This document shows, in pieces, positions 48,168 to 57,281 of a stretch of DNA of 64,000 nucleotides. Each line of letters starts with the position of its first letter. The first letter of the stretch is position 1. Made by a program: the position numbers and the translations under genes. A model generated the notes under the pieces. The model made no database searches, was not told where the DNA came from, and was given only the letters and a program-made list of their open reading frames with translations. Source of the DNA: Aureimonas sp. OT7. Lineage in GTDB: Bacteria; Pseudomonadota; Alphaproteobacteria; Rhizobiales; Rhizobiaceae. The DNA is taken from contig NZ_CP062167.1 of the NCBI RefSeq assembly GCF_014844055.1, positions 1,193,501 through 1,257,500 of the forward strand. Direction: 5' to 3'.

Positions 48168-49816
48168 AAGAGGATCGCATGGATACCGTCAGCGGCAACA
48201 TCTACCGGCAGGGCCTCGATCGGCGTCCGGCCAACTTCACACAGCTTTCGCCTGTCAGCTTCATCACCCGCACCGCGGATGTGTACCCGGACCGCGACGC
48301 GGTCATCTACGGGGAGCGGCGCGACAGTTGGGCCACCACCTATGCACGGTCGCGGCAACTGGCGGGCGCCCTGGCCGCACGGGGCATCGGACCCGGCGAT
48401 ACCGTATCGCTGATGCTGCCCAACGTCCCGGCGATGGTGGAGGCGCATTTCGGCGTGCCCTTCACCGGCGCCGTCATCAATGCCCTCAACATTCGTCTCG
48501 ACGCGCCCACCATCGCATTCATGCTGGACCACAGCGAAGCGAAGGTGGTCCTGACCGATCCGGAATTTGCGCCCGTCATAGCACAGGCGCTCGCCGTCAT
48601 GAAGGGTGCGCGCCCTCTGGTGATCGACGTGCCGGACCCGGTGGCCGGCGTGACCGGGCCGGCCATCGGCGACATGGAGTACGACGCCTTCCTGGCCACG
48701 GGGGATCCAGACTTCGTTCCTCGCCTGCCGGAGGACGAATGGGACGCCATCGCCCTCGGCTACACGTCGGGTACGACCGGCGACCCGAAGGGCGTCGTGA
48801 CGCATCATCGCGGCGCGTATCTCAACGCGGTCAGCAACGTCCTGGTGTGGAGCATGCCGCAGCACCCCGTCTACCTCTGGACGCTGCCGCTGTTCCATTG
48901 CAACGGGTGGTGCTTCCCCTGGGTCATCGCAGCCGTCGCGGGCACCAATGTCTGCCTGCGCCGCGTCGATACCGCCCGCATCTTCGAGGCCATCCGCAGC
49001 CATGGCGTGACGCATTACTGCGGCGCGCCCATCGTGCATGCCATGATGGCCGACGCGCCGGCCGAACAGCGCGCCGGGATCACGCACCGCGTGTTCGGGA
49101 TGGTCGCGGGCGCGCCGCCACCACCCAGCGTCTTCAAGCGCATCGAGGCCATCGGGATCGACCTTCTTCATGTCTACGGCCTGACGGAAACCTACGGTCC
49201 CGCCGTCGTCTGTGCCCCGCAGCCTTCATGGGAAGCGCTGGATGTGGATGCGCGTGTCGGCCTGAAGGCGCGGCAGGGCGTACGCTACACGCTGGAAGAG
49301 GCGGTCGAGGTGTTGAACCCGGATACGATGGAGCCCGTGGCGCGCGATGGCGAGACCGTGGGCGAGATCATGTTTCGCGGCAACGCAGTGATGAAGGGCT
49401 ACCTGAAGAACGAGGCGGCGACGGAAAAGGCGCTCGCCGGTGGCTGGTTCCACTCGGGCGATCTCGCGGTCGTCTATCCGGATGGCTACATCCGCATCAA
49501 GGACCGGTCCAAGGATGTCATCATCTCGGGCGGCGAGAACATCTCCTCCATCGAGGTGGAGGACGTGCTGCATGCCCACCCGGACGTGCAGGCGGCGGCG
49601 GTGGTGGCCATGCCCGACGAGAAATGGGGCGAAGTGCCGGCCGCCTTCGTGGAACTGCGGTCCGGCGCACGGCTGGAGGAGGCGGAGCTGATCGCCTTCG
49701 CGCGGGAGCGGCTGGCCGGGTTCAAGACGCCCAAGAAGGTGATCTTCTCGGAGCTTCCGCGCACGTCGACCGGCAAGATCCAGAAATTCGCCCTGCGTGC
49801 GATGCTCAACGCGTAA
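48164..49816 (+). CDS. acyl-CoA synthetase (AMP-forming; medium-chain/DmdB-like)
   Basis: The 550-residue ligase has the ANL motifs GYTSGTTGDPKGVV, YGLTETYGP, GGENISSIEVED and the C-terminal TGKIQKFALR with the adenylation lysine. It activates a carboxylic acid to its CoA thioester. The pattern FHCNGWCFPWVIAAVAGTNVCLR is typical of medium-chain and 3-methylmercaptopropionyl-CoA ligases. It is coupled to the enoyl-CoA hydratase gene; its 3' end overlaps the convergent chaC gene by 11 bases. Confidence 0.9.
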   Translation: MKEDRMDTVSGNIYRQGLDRRPANFTQLSPVSFITRTADVYPDRDAVIYGERRDSWATTYARSRQLAGALAARGIGPGDTVSLMLPNVPAMVEAHFGVPFTGAVINALNIRLDAPTIAFMLDHSEAKVVLTDPEFAPVIAQALAVMKGARPLVIDVPDPVAGVTGPAIGDMEYDAFLATGDPDFVPRLPEDEWDAIALGYTSGTTGDPKGVVTHHRGAYLNAVSNVLVWSMPQHPVYLWTLPLFHCNGWCFPWVIAAVAGTNVCLRRVDTARIFEAIRSHGVTHYCGAPIVHAMMADAPAEQRAGITHRVFGMVAGAPPPPSVFKRIEAIGIDLLHVYGLTETYGPAVVCAPQPSWEALDVDARVGLKARQGVRYTLEEAVEVLNPDTMEPVARDGETVGEIMFRGNAVMKGYLKNEAATEKALAGGWFHSGDLAVVYPDGYIRIKDRSKDVIISGGENISSIEVEDVLHAHPDVQAAAVVAMPDEKWGEVPAAFVELRSGARLEEAELIAFARERLAGFKTPKKVIFSELPRTSTGKIQKFALRAMLNA

Positions 49817-50324
49817 GCCGGGAGACGACGTCGGCCAGCCATGCATCCCTGAGGCCGAGCGCGGCGATCTCCCGGTGCGCCGAGAGGACATAGTCGATAT
49901 TGGCGCCCGATTGGCCGTGCGACCGGGCAACGATATGGGCTGCCGCTTCCGGCGTCAGCCGCCCGGCATACTGGGCGTGGCCCCTGTCGGCGACATAGGT
50001 GACGGCATGGATGCTCCGCCCGTCGGCGAGGCGGATGGCCTGCACGGTTTCGCGATAGACGTTGGTCACCAGTTCCCGCCCGCGCAGATAGGCGATGGTC
50101 TCGTCGCGACGGTCGGCGGCCACGCGAAAGGCCATGCCGACGCAGGAGCCGCCCTTGTCCAGGCCGAAGACAAGGCCGGGCCTTTCGGGTGTGCCGCGAT
50201 GGACATGACTGAGGATGCAGAGCGCCCGGTGGTAGCCCGACAGGCGGGCCTTGGCCCGTTCCTCGAAGGCGAAGCCTGGCCGCCAGATCAACGAGCCATA
50301 GCCAAAAACCCATAAATCGGTCAT
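49806..50324 (-). CDS. ChaC-type gamma-glutamylcyclotransferase
   Basis: The 172-residue protein has the N-terminal VFGYGSLIWRPGF and GYHRALCILSHVHRGT of ChaC. The family cleaves glutathione to 5-oxoproline and Cys-Gly. The ATG at 50324 overlaps the divergent upstream region of the DUF2125 gene; a longer frame to 50462 is not supported by homology. Confidence 0.9.
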   Translation of the reverse strand: MTDLWVFGYGSLIWRPGFAFEERAKARLSGYHRALCILSHVHRGTPERPGLVFGLDKGGSCVGMAFRVAADRRDETIAYLRGRELVTNVYRETVQAIRLADGRSIHAVTYVADRGHAQYAGRLTPEAAAHIVARSHGQSGANIDYVLSAHREIAALGLRDAWLADVVSRLTR

Positions 50325-50370
50325 GTCCAAACGCCAAGTTGCAGCGAACGCCGGTCGAAAGGAAAGCCTT

Positions 50371-51384
50371 ATGAACAAACCGCGCCAAAGAAGAAAGAGC
50401 GGGGCGATGCGCGCCATGGTGGGCGTCGTGGTGGTGGCGTTGCTTCTTGCCGGGGCTCTCACCGGCGCATGGTTCTATCTTGCGGGCCAGCTCGACCGGA
50501 AGATCGTCGAGGTGGTGGACCGCGCGGCCGGCGGCGGCACGACGATCGTATGCGACGGGCGGCGCGTCTTCGGCTATCCGTTCCGCATGGGCCTGGCTTG
50601 CGATGGCGTCGCGGTGCAGGCGCCGGCCAGCGGCGTCGACGCGTCTGCCGGGGCGTTCCGCGCGGTGGCTCAGATCTACGACCCGAACCTGATTGTCTCG
50701 GAGTTGACCGGCCCGGTGCGCATCGCCGCCCCGAACGTGCCGGCCGTGGAGCTGGCCTATGCGCTGGCGCAATCCTCGACCCATCTGTCGGATGGGCGGC
50801 TGCAGCGCTTTTCGCTGGCTGTGGACCAACCGGTCCTGACACTGGGCGGTGGCGGGCAGCCGCTCGCCAATTCCGCCCGGTTGGAGGTGCATGCGCGGCA
50901 GAACGGCGATGACCTCGACCTGGCCCTCAGCGATGCCGGCGTCATCGTGACGCCGCCGGGCCTTGGCCCTCTGCCGCCCTTTGATTTCGGGCTGGACATG
51001 GCGGTGACGGGCGGCGCGGAGTGGCTGCGCGGAGTGCTGCCGGGCGGGCGCCTGGAAACGGCCTTGCGCGGGCGCTCCGGCCAGTTGCGCGCGATCCGCG
51101 TCAATCTGGACGGCGGCGGCGCCGCCGAGATCGCCGGGCCTTTCAGCTTTTCGCCGGAAGGATTGCTGAGCGGCGACTTTCATATCGCGCTGGAAGATCC
51201 CCGGGCCATCGCCGATCTCGTGGGGCGGATCGCGCCGGCGGCCGGTGGCGTTGCCAACGCTATTGCCGGCGGCATCGGCTTTGCCGGACGCCAGGAAAAC
51301 GGCCGCTCGGTAATCGACGTGCAGGTTCGAAACGGGCGGGCCCAGTTGGGCTTCATTCCGCTCGGCGAAATCCCGCCCCTTTAA
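50371..51384 (+). CDS. DUF2125 domain-containing protein
   Basis: The 337-residue product has one N-terminal membrane anchor (about residues 12-36, MVGVVVVALLLAGALTGAWFYL) and a long beta-rich periplasmic part starting VCDGRRVFGYPFRMGLACDGV, the DUF2125 hallmark. The role is unknown; the family is largely alphaproteobacterial. The ATG at 50371 follows AAGGAAAG; the upstream GTG/ATG at 50323 overlaps chaC. Confidence 0.85.
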   Translation: MNKPRQRRKSGAMRAMVGVVVVALLLAGALTGAWFYLAGQLDRKIVEVVDRAAGGGTTIVCDGRRVFGYPFRMGLACDGVAVQAPASGVDASAGAFRAVAQIYDPNLIVSELTGPVRIAAPNVPAVELAYALAQSSTHLSDGRLQRFSLAVDQPVLTLGGGGQPLANSARLEVHARQNGDDLDLALSDAGVIVTPPGLGPLPPFDFGLDMAVTGGAEWLRGVLPGGRLETALRGRSGQLRAIRVNLDGGGAAEIAGPFSFSPEGLLSGDFHIALEDPRAIADLVGRIAPAAGGVANAIAGGIGFAGRQENGRSVIDVQVRNGRAQLGFIPLGEIPPL

Positions 51385-51419
51385 GGGCGGGATCGCAGAC
51401 CGCAGGGGGATGCCGGGGC

Positions 51420-52169
51420 TTATTGCTGCCCCGCGTCTTCCAGTTCGAAGACGATGCGCACGCGGGCGGTGGTGGTGTTCTCGCCAGCTTCCACGGGCAC
51501 GCTCGAATCTTCGGCGGCCATGCGCATGGCGGCTCCCATGGGCATCGGCATGGGCGGACGCCCGCCATAGCTTTCATCGCTGATGGCGATGATGTCGCCG
51601 AGGCCGAGCTCGGCGGCCTGCGCCATGACTTCGGCCGTGGCGCGCGCCTTGGCGATCGCGTCGCGGCGGGCCGCATCGGCAAGCGGGGCAGGGTCGTCGA
51701 GCGTGAAATTGATGTCTCCACCCTGGTTCACGCCCAGCGAGATGGCCTTGTCGAGCACCTCGCCGACCTTGGCGATGTCGCGCACGCGCACGGACAGGGA
51801 GTTGCGGACCTCATAGCCGACGATCTTCGGTGGATTGGCCGGCTGCCCGTCCTGACGATTGTCGTACTGGTACTGCGGGTTGACGGAAAAACCGACGGTC
51901 TGCAGGTCGCGGCCCTCGATGCCAAGTTCCCGCATGGCGGCGGTGACGGCGGACACGGCCTCGTTGGCCTGCCGTGTGGCGTCGGCGGCGGTCTCCGCGT
52001 TGCGCAGCACCGTCAGCGTCGTCGTCGCGATATCGGGAGCGGCGCTGGCGCGGCCTTCGCCGACGATGGTGAGGGTGCGTGTCTCGCTGTCGGGCGCCTG
52101 CGCGGAGGCGGCCATCGGGACGGCTGCCAGCAGCACGGCGAGCGGCAATGCCAGGGTCTTCGAAAACAT
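51420..52169 (-). CDS. SIMPL domain (DUF541) periplasmic protein
   Basis: The 249-residue protein has a signal peptide (cleavage near ASAQAP) and the SIMPL core: LTIVGEGRASAAPDIATTTLTV, VGFSVNPQYQYDNRQDG, VGYEVRNSLSVRVRDIAKVGEVLD. Related proteins have been linked to oxidative-stress tolerance; the molecular function is unknown. The ATG at 52169 follows GGAGGTATACTC, favouring it over a longer frame from 52217. Confidence 0.88.
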   Translation of the reverse strand: MFSKTLALPLAVLLAAVPMAASAQAPDSETRTLTIVGEGRASAAPDIATTTLTVLRNAETAADATRQANEAVSAVTAAMRELGIEGRDLQTVGFSVNPQYQYDNRQDGQPANPPKIVGYEVRNSLSVRVRDIAKVGEVLDKAISLGVNQGGDINFTLDDPAPLADAARRDAIAKARATAEVMAQAAELGLGDIIAISDESYGGRPPMPMPMGAAMRMAAEDSSVPVEAGENTTTARVRIVFELEDAGQQ

Positions 52170-52310
52170 CTGCGAGTATACCTCCGGTTCATTCGATTCG
52201 GCGAATGTGCCAGACAATTGAGGCGTGAACCGGCCGTGGGAAGGGGCCGGGAATTTCGCGTGGCCGTCGCTTGTGGTTGACCGGCCTTTCGGCTAGAGCC
52301 TTGGCGCGTA

Positions 52311-52386
52311 GGGTCCGTAGCTCAATGGTTAGAGCCGGCGGCTCATAACCGCTTGGTTGGGGGTTCGAGTCCCTCCGGACCTACCA
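52311..52386 (+). tRNA. tRNA with CAU anticodon (tRNA-Ile2 with lysidine, or tRNA-Met)
   Basis: The 76-base cloverleaf folds fully: acceptor GGGTCCG/CGGACCT, D-arm GCTC/GAGC, anticodon stem GGCGG/CCGCT around loop CTCATAA, T-arm GGGGG-TTCGAGT-CCCTC, and an encoded ACCA end. The anticodon is CAT. The GGCTCATAACCGCTTGGTT segment looks more like tRNA-Ile2 (read AUA after TilS modification) than elongator tRNA-Met, but this is not certain. It is not an initiator, since a GGG/CCC anticodon stem is absent. Confidence 0.95.
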
Positions 52387-52473
52387 CGCACAGTTTGTAC
52401 AGCCCGAAGACGTCAGCCAAACGCCATCGTCAAGCTCGTTCAATCCGGGCCTCCGACCTTGCGGCGTCGTTCG

Positions 52474-53103
52474 TCAGGTGAGGTCGGCGACCAGATCGGA
52501 GGCCACCCACAGCACGGTGGCGTTTCCCGGCCCCTCCGATACCAGCACATGCGCCATGGCTGAATCGAAATAACAGCTATCGCCGACGTCGAGCGTGAGC
52601 GGCTCGTACAGTTCGGTCAGGATGCGCACCCTGCCGGACAGGACATAGACGAACTCTTCGCCGGCATGGCGTACGTAATCCCGCGAGGAGATGCTCTCTC
52701 CCATGCCGATGGTGGCGACGATGGGGTGGAACCGCTTGTTGGACACATCGGCCGACAGCATCTCGTAATCGTAATGCTGCGCCTCGATGCGCGCGCCGCC
52801 GCCGGCACGCGTGACGGAGCGCCGGCCAGATCGCATGCTCGTCGCCTCGTCGACGAAGAGCGTCTCCATCTCGGCCCCGAGGCCGAGGGCGAGACGCAGG
52901 ATGATGTCGTAGGTCGGCGACATCCGCGCATTCTCCACCTTGGAAATGGTGGATGCGGCCACGCCGCAGCGCGCCGCAAGATCCCTGACGGTCAGCCCGC
53001 GATCCTTGCGCAGGCTTTTGATCCGCTGGCCGAAGCGATCGATTCGCGTCTGCACGAGTTGCGCCGATACGACGGGCCGGGGCGGTTCGAACGTATGTGT
53101 CAC
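52474..53103 (-). CDS. XRE-family regulator with C-terminal cupin domain
   Basis: The 209-residue protein has an N-terminal helix-turn-helix (GQRIKSLRKDRGLTVRDLAARCGVAASTISKVENARMSPT) and a C-terminal cupin (HAGEEFVYVLSGRVRIL, LDVGDSCYFDSAMAHVLV). Such proteins sense small metabolites and often repress adjacent catabolic genes. I start it at the GTG at 53103; the longer frame from 53274 adds residues unlike the family and covers the candidate operator. It diverges from the Ldh-family and MHS transporter genes, its likely targets. Confidence 0.88.
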   Translation of the reverse strand: MTHTFEPPRPVVSAQLVQTRIDRFGQRIKSLRKDRGLTVRDLAARCGVAASTISKVENARMSPTYDIILRLALGLGAEMETLFVDEATSMRSGRRSVTRAGGGARIEAQHYDYEMLSADVSNKRFHPIVATIGMGESISSRDYVRHAGEEFVYVLSGRVRILTELYEPLTLDVGDSCYFDSAMAHVLVSEGPGNATVLWVASDLVADLT

Positions 53104-53252
53104 CGATGATGCCTTTCGATGCCTGCGGCCGGACGCACCCCTCGTCGAGGAGGGTCCGGGCACGACGACAACCCGCTTTTTGCACAGGATTTCCAGCTTT
53201 TTGCCGAAAGTTGGGGCAGCGCCCCGGATTGACCTGCACAATCCTGCTGTGT

Positions 53253-53285
53253 TCATTATAGGAAACAAGATCATTATCGGACACA
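53253..53285. promoter_or_regulatory. direct-repeat operator candidate between XRE regulator and Ldh-family gene
   Basis: TCATTATAGGAAACA (53253-53267) recurs as TCATTATCGGACACA (53271-53285), 13 of 15 bases identical and 18 bases apart, about 1.7 helical turns. The first copy contains ATTATA, which is TATAAT on the minus strand, a -10 box for the regulator gene. The pair lies 32 bases before the plus-strand ATG. The adjacent XRE-cupin protein is the natural candidate ligand. Confidence 0.5.
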
Positions 53286-53316
53286 GGCTTCGGCTTGTCG
53301 ACAGGCTGGAGGGGCC

Positions 53317-54339
53317 ATGACGGAACTATCATTGTCCTACGACGCGTTGACAGCGGCGCTTCGGGATATTTTTGTTGCCTACGGCTGCTCGCGCACCGTA
53401 GCGGACGCCCTGGCCGCCAATTGCGCGTCGGCGACGCGTGACGGCAGCGAGAGCCATGGCCTTTTCCGTATGGCTGGATACGTCTCGACACTGCGCAGCG
53501 GCTGGGTGGATGGGCGTGCCGAGCCGGTGGTGGAGGATGTCGCTCCCGGCTTCGTCAGGGTGGATGCCCGCAACGGATTCACGCTTCCGGCCCATGCGGC
53601 TGCGCGGCCTTTGCTCGAAGAGAAGGCGCGGCAGAACGGCATCGCGATCCTCGCCATCCGCGATTCGCACCATCTCGGCGCGCTGTACCTGGATATAGAA
53701 CCTTACGCGCAGGCGGGCTTCGTCGCCCTTTCCGTCATCAACTCGATGGCGGTCGTGGTGCATCCCGGCGGAACGAGGCCCGTCTACGGCACGAACCCGG
53801 TCGCCTTCGCCGCCCCGCGCGCGGAGGGCGCTCCGCTGGTGTTCGACATGGCGACATCCACCATGGCGCATGGCGACGTGCGCGTCGCCGCGCGGGAAGG
53901 GCGGTCCGTGCCGGAGGGTGTCGGCGTCGATGCCAGGGGCGATCCGACCACCGATCCCGCCGCCATCCTGGAGGGCGGCGCCCTGCTGGCCTTCGGTGGC
54001 CACAAGGGCACCGCCATCGCCCTGATGGTGGAACTTCTGTGCGCCGCGCTGGTCGGTGGGCAATTCTCGTTCGAGGTGGACTGGAGCGCCTATCCCGGCG
54101 CACAGACGCCGCGCACCGGCCAGACCGTCATCCTGATCGATCCCGCCCGGGCATCGGCGCCGCTGGCGCCTTTCGCCGACCGCGTCGAGCTGCTTCTGCA
54201 GACCATTCTCGCGTCCGGCGACGTCCGGCTGCCGGGCGAAAAGCGGCTCGCCCGCCGCCGCGCGGCCGAAGCCGGCATCGTCGTGGACGCCGCGCAATGG
54301 CAATCCATTCTAGACCTGAAGGACAAGACATCCGCATGA
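53317..54339 (+). CDS. Ldh-family (malate/L-lactate/ureidoglycolate dehydrogenase type) NAD(P)H oxidoreductase
   Basis: The 340-residue protein belongs to the LDH2/MDH2 fold, unrelated to classical lactate dehydrogenase: RDGSESHGLFRMAGY, AIRDSHHLGALYLDIEPYAQAGF, YGTNPVAFAAPR and FGGHKGTAIALMVELL. Members include ureidoglycolate dehydrogenase and delta1-piperideine-2-carboxylate reductase; I cannot tell which. The MHS transporter gene overlaps its stop, and the upstream XRE regulator probably controls both. Confidence 0.88.
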   Translation: MTELSLSYDALTAALRDIFVAYGCSRTVADALAANCASATRDGSESHGLFRMAGYVSTLRSGWVDGRAEPVVEDVAPGFVRVDARNGFTLPAHAAARPLLEEKARQNGIAILAIRDSHHLGALYLDIEPYAQAGFVALSVINSMAVVVHPGGTRPVYGTNPVAFAAPRAEGAPLVFDMATSTMAHGDVRVAAREGRSVPEGVGVDARGDPTTDPAAILEGGALLAFGGHKGTAIALMVELLCAALVGGQFSFEVDWSAYPGAQTPRTGQTVILIDPARASAPLAPFADRVELLLQTILASGDVRLPGEKRLARRRAAEAGIVVDAAQWQSILDLKDKTSA

Positions 54340-55637
54340 CGACAGACACAATGGCCGCGCCCAGCGCGGCGCATCGGCGCAAGGCACTGGTTGCCAGCCT
54401 GATCGGAAGCTCGATCGAGTGGTTCGACTATTTCCTCTATGGCACGGCGGCGGCACTGGTGTTCAACCGGCTGTTCTTTCCCAGCGCCGACCCGGCCATC
54501 GCGCTGCTCCTGTCCTATCTGTCCTTCTCTCTCACTTTCTTCATCCGCCCGTTCGGCGGCATCATCTTCGCCCATATCGGCGACCGGATCGGCCGCAAGA
54601 AAACGCTGGTCATAACCCTTTCGCTTATGGGGGCGGCAACGGTCGGCATCGGCCTGCTGCCCACCTACGAGACCATTGGGATCTGGGCTCCGATCATCCT
54701 GATCCTGCTGCGCGTGGTGCAGGGGCTCGGCATCGGCGGCGAGTGGGGCGGCGCGCTGCTGCTGGCGTACGAGTATGCCCCCAATAACCGCAAGGGCTTC
54801 TTCGGATCGGTGCCGCAGACCGGCGTCACCATCGGCATGCTGCTCGCCACCCTGTCCATCACGGCGATGCTGCTGATCCTCCCAGAGGACGCTTTCCTGT
54901 CCTGGGGATGGCGCATTCCGTTCCTGTTATCGGCGAGCCTCGTCTTCCTGGGCCTGTGGATCCGCTCCGGCATCGACGAGACACCCGACTTCAAGAAGAC
55001 GCAGGCGGAAGGCAGGGTCGTGCGCATGCCCGTGGTGGAGACGCTGCAGACGCAGTGGCGCGAGGTGCTGATCGCCGCCGGGTTGAAGGTCGCGGAGACC
55101 GCACCCTTCTATATCTTCACCACTTTCATCGTCAGCTATGCCGTGACCAATGTGGGCTATGCGCGCGAAAGCATCCTGACGGCGGTGATGATCGGGGCGG
55201 CGATCTCGACCGTGATGATCCCGCTGATGGGCCTTCTGTCCGATTATGTCGGGCGCAAGATCGTCTACACCCTGGGCTGCGCGGCCATGGGGCTGTTCGT
55301 GTTTCCCTATTTCATGATGGTGAACACCAACGACATCGTGCTCCTGACGGTCGCCACCGTCATCATCTTCGGCTTCATCTGGTCGCCGGTGACGGCGGTC
55401 CTGGGCACACTGTTCTCGGAAATCTTCCCGAGCCGGGTGCGCTATACCGGCGTTACGCTCGGCTACCAGATTGGCGCGGCGCTGGCCGGCGGCACCGCGC
55501 CGCTGATCGCCACGTGGCTGCTGACGCGTTTCGACAACGACTGGCGCACCGTTGCGGCCTACGTGCTTGCCACGGTCGTGCTGTCGCTGACGGCGGCGTT
55601 CATGATCCGCAAGCGGCCGGTGAACATAGGCGGTTGA
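54336..55637 (+). CDS. MFS transporter, metabolite:H+ symporter (MHS) family
   Basis: The 433-residue protein has 12 predicted membrane segments and the MHS signatures SSIEWFDYFLYGTAAALVF, RPFGGIIFAHIGDRIGRKKTL and GLGIGGEWGGALLLAYEY. The family imports organic acids, shikimate, proline or betaine with protons. It is coupled to the Ldh-family gene, so it likely brings in that enzyme's substrate. Its 3' end overlaps the convergent FAD monooxygenase gene by 38 bases. Confidence 0.92.
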   Translation: MTTDTMAAPSAAHRRKALVASLIGSSIEWFDYFLYGTAAALVFNRLFFPSADPAIALLLSYLSFSLTFFIRPFGGIIFAHIGDRIGRKKTLVITLSLMGAATVGIGLLPTYETIGIWAPIILILLRVVQGLGIGGEWGGALLLAYEYAPNNRKGFFGSVPQTGVTIGMLLATLSITAMLLILPEDAFLSWGWRIPFLLSASLVFLGLWIRSGIDETPDFKKTQAEGRVVRMPVVETLQTQWREVLIAAGLKVAETAPFYIFTTFIVSYAVTNVGYARESILTAVMIGAAISTVMIPLMGLLSDYVGRKIVYTLGCAAMGLFVFPYFMMVNTNDIVLLTVATVIIFGFIWSPVTAVLGTLFSEIFPSRVRYTGVTLGYQIGAALAGGTAPLIATWLLTRFDNDWRTVAAYVLATVVLSLTAAFMIRKRPVNIGG

Positions 55638-57198
55638 GCTGGCGGGCAAGCCCGGGCTGGTCGAGGCTTGTGCCTCGCCAGCCGATGTGCCCGTCCGGCC
55701 GCACCAGCCAGAAGCGTGCGCTGTGCCCGTAGGCGCCGACGAAGCCATCCGCTGCGTCCGCCAGGAGCACGATGCCGGGCAAGTCCGGCCAGGGCGCGGC
55801 ATCGCCCGTATTTATGACGACGATGCCGAGTTGCCCCGCGCGACGCTTCGGCTGCCGTTCGAGCCACGCCTGCACCTCCCCGGCGTCGGCCGCCGCCACC
55901 AGCGTCGGCCGGCCGCTGCGCAGCGTATCGAACAGGCGGAGCGGAAAGCCGAAGCCACGTCGCAGCAGACCGTTGACGTCCGGCGCGCGATCCCCCGCGG
56001 CGGGTTCGTCCGGGCCGGCCACCGGCGCGTCCTCGTCCACGAAGGCCGTGCCCCTGTAGGAAATCCTGATCTGCGTGTCGGCGTAAGGGTCGGGCTTGCC
56101 GTGCTCCCGCCCATAGCCGAGGCTCGCCTGCCGGGTCCGTTCGAGGACTGCGGCGCCGACAGGGCGCCGCTCGGCCTCATAGCTGTCGAGCAGGCCGGCA
56201 TCGACGCCCTGACGCAACACGGCCGCCAGCTTCCAACCCAGGTTCCATGCATCCTGTATGCCGGTATTCATGCCCTGGCCGCCCGTGGGCGGGTGGATAT
56301 GCGCGGCATCGCCTGCCAGGAAGACGCGCCCGACGCGGTAGCTGTCCGCAAGCCTGAGGCTGATCCGGAAGAGGGAAGACCACCTAAGATCCGATAGCGG
56401 GGGTTTTCCCGGCAGAAGGTCGTCCGCGATGGCTTGCAGATCGGGCAGCGTCGGGCCGGGCATATCCGCCTGTATGCCGTGGTCCGTTCCGCCCGGCGGG
56501 ACGATCGTCGATGGTGCGGGCATGGAGACGCGGTAGCGCCCCGGCTCCGGCAGGGGAATCGCAATAAACATGTCGGGTGGCCCGTCCTCATGCAGGCGCA
56601 GCGCGCGAAGGGCCATCCCGTAGGGCAGGTCCCACGCGATATGCACGTCGCCCAGCATGAAGGGCCAGGGGAAGGCATCGCCGGTAAAGCCGACGCCGAC
56701 CTGATGTCGCACGGTGCTGTGCGCCCCGTCGCAACCGATGACATAGGCAAAGCGCGCTTCTTCCACGCCGGCCTTGCCCGACAGGGTCACTGCCACGCCG
56801 CCCGCGTCCTGCGACAGCGCAGTCAGCGCCATGCCGCGCTCAGGCATCACGCCATGAAGCATCAACCGTCGCGTCAATATGGCTTCCGTTTCATACTGCG
56901 GAATTCCCAGTTCCGCGTAGGGGATGGGCAGTTCGGGCCTGACCGCATCCTGCGCCGGGCCACCGGCGATCACCGAACGCATACCGCGCAGCCAGAGGCC
57001 GGACCCGATCATCGCGTCGGAGAGGTCCATCGCTTCCCACACTTCGAGGGTGCGGGGCGTTACGCCGATGGCGCGGCAATAGGGCAAGGGTTCGGCAAGC
57101 CGGTCGACGATCCGGCACGGCACGCCGCGACGCGTAAGGTCCAGCGCCATCGTCAGCCCGACGGGGCCTGCGCCTACGACGAGAACATCCCGTGCCAT
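55600..57198 (-). CDS. FAD-dependent aromatic monooxygenase (PheA/TfdB family)
   Basis: The 532-residue flavoprotein has the FAD motifs VLVVGAGPVGLTMALDL, VIGCDGAHSTVRHQ and VFLAGDAAHIHPPTGGQGMNTGIQDAWNLGWKLA, and a thioredoxin-like C-terminal region. The family hydroxylates phenols, resorcinol or related rings with NAD(P)H. The substrate is not evident, and no ring-cleavage gene adjoins it. The ATG at 57198 follows GGGAGGTTG. Confidence 0.9.
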   Translation of the reverse strand: MARDVLVVGAGPVGLTMALDLTRRGVPCRIVDRLAEPLPYCRAIGVTPRTLEVWEAMDLSDAMIGSGLWLRGMRSVIAGGPAQDAVRPELPIPYAELGIPQYETEAILTRRLMLHGVMPERGMALTALSQDAGGVAVTLSGKAGVEEARFAYVIGCDGAHSTVRHQVGVGFTGDAFPWPFMLGDVHIAWDLPYGMALRALRLHEDGPPDMFIAIPLPEPGRYRVSMPAPSTIVPPGGTDHGIQADMPGPTLPDLQAIADDLLPGKPPLSDLRWSSLFRISLRLADSYRVGRVFLAGDAAHIHPPTGGQGMNTGIQDAWNLGWKLAAVLRQGVDAGLLDSYEAERRPVGAAVLERTRQASLGYGREHGKPDPYADTQIRISYRGTAFVDEDAPVAGPDEPAAGDRAPDVNGLLRRGFGFPLRLFDTLRSGRPTLVAAADAGEVQAWLERQPKRRAGQLGIVVINTGDAAPWPDLPGIVLLADAADGFVGAYGHSARFWLVRPDGHIGWRGTSLDQPGLARQLNRLCSPAACGS

Positions 57199-57281
57199 GT
57201 TCAACCTCCCGAATGGCGCGACCGGGGATAGAGTATGCTGAACCCGGGTGCGTTGGCACCCATCACGAAAGCCCGTGATCG

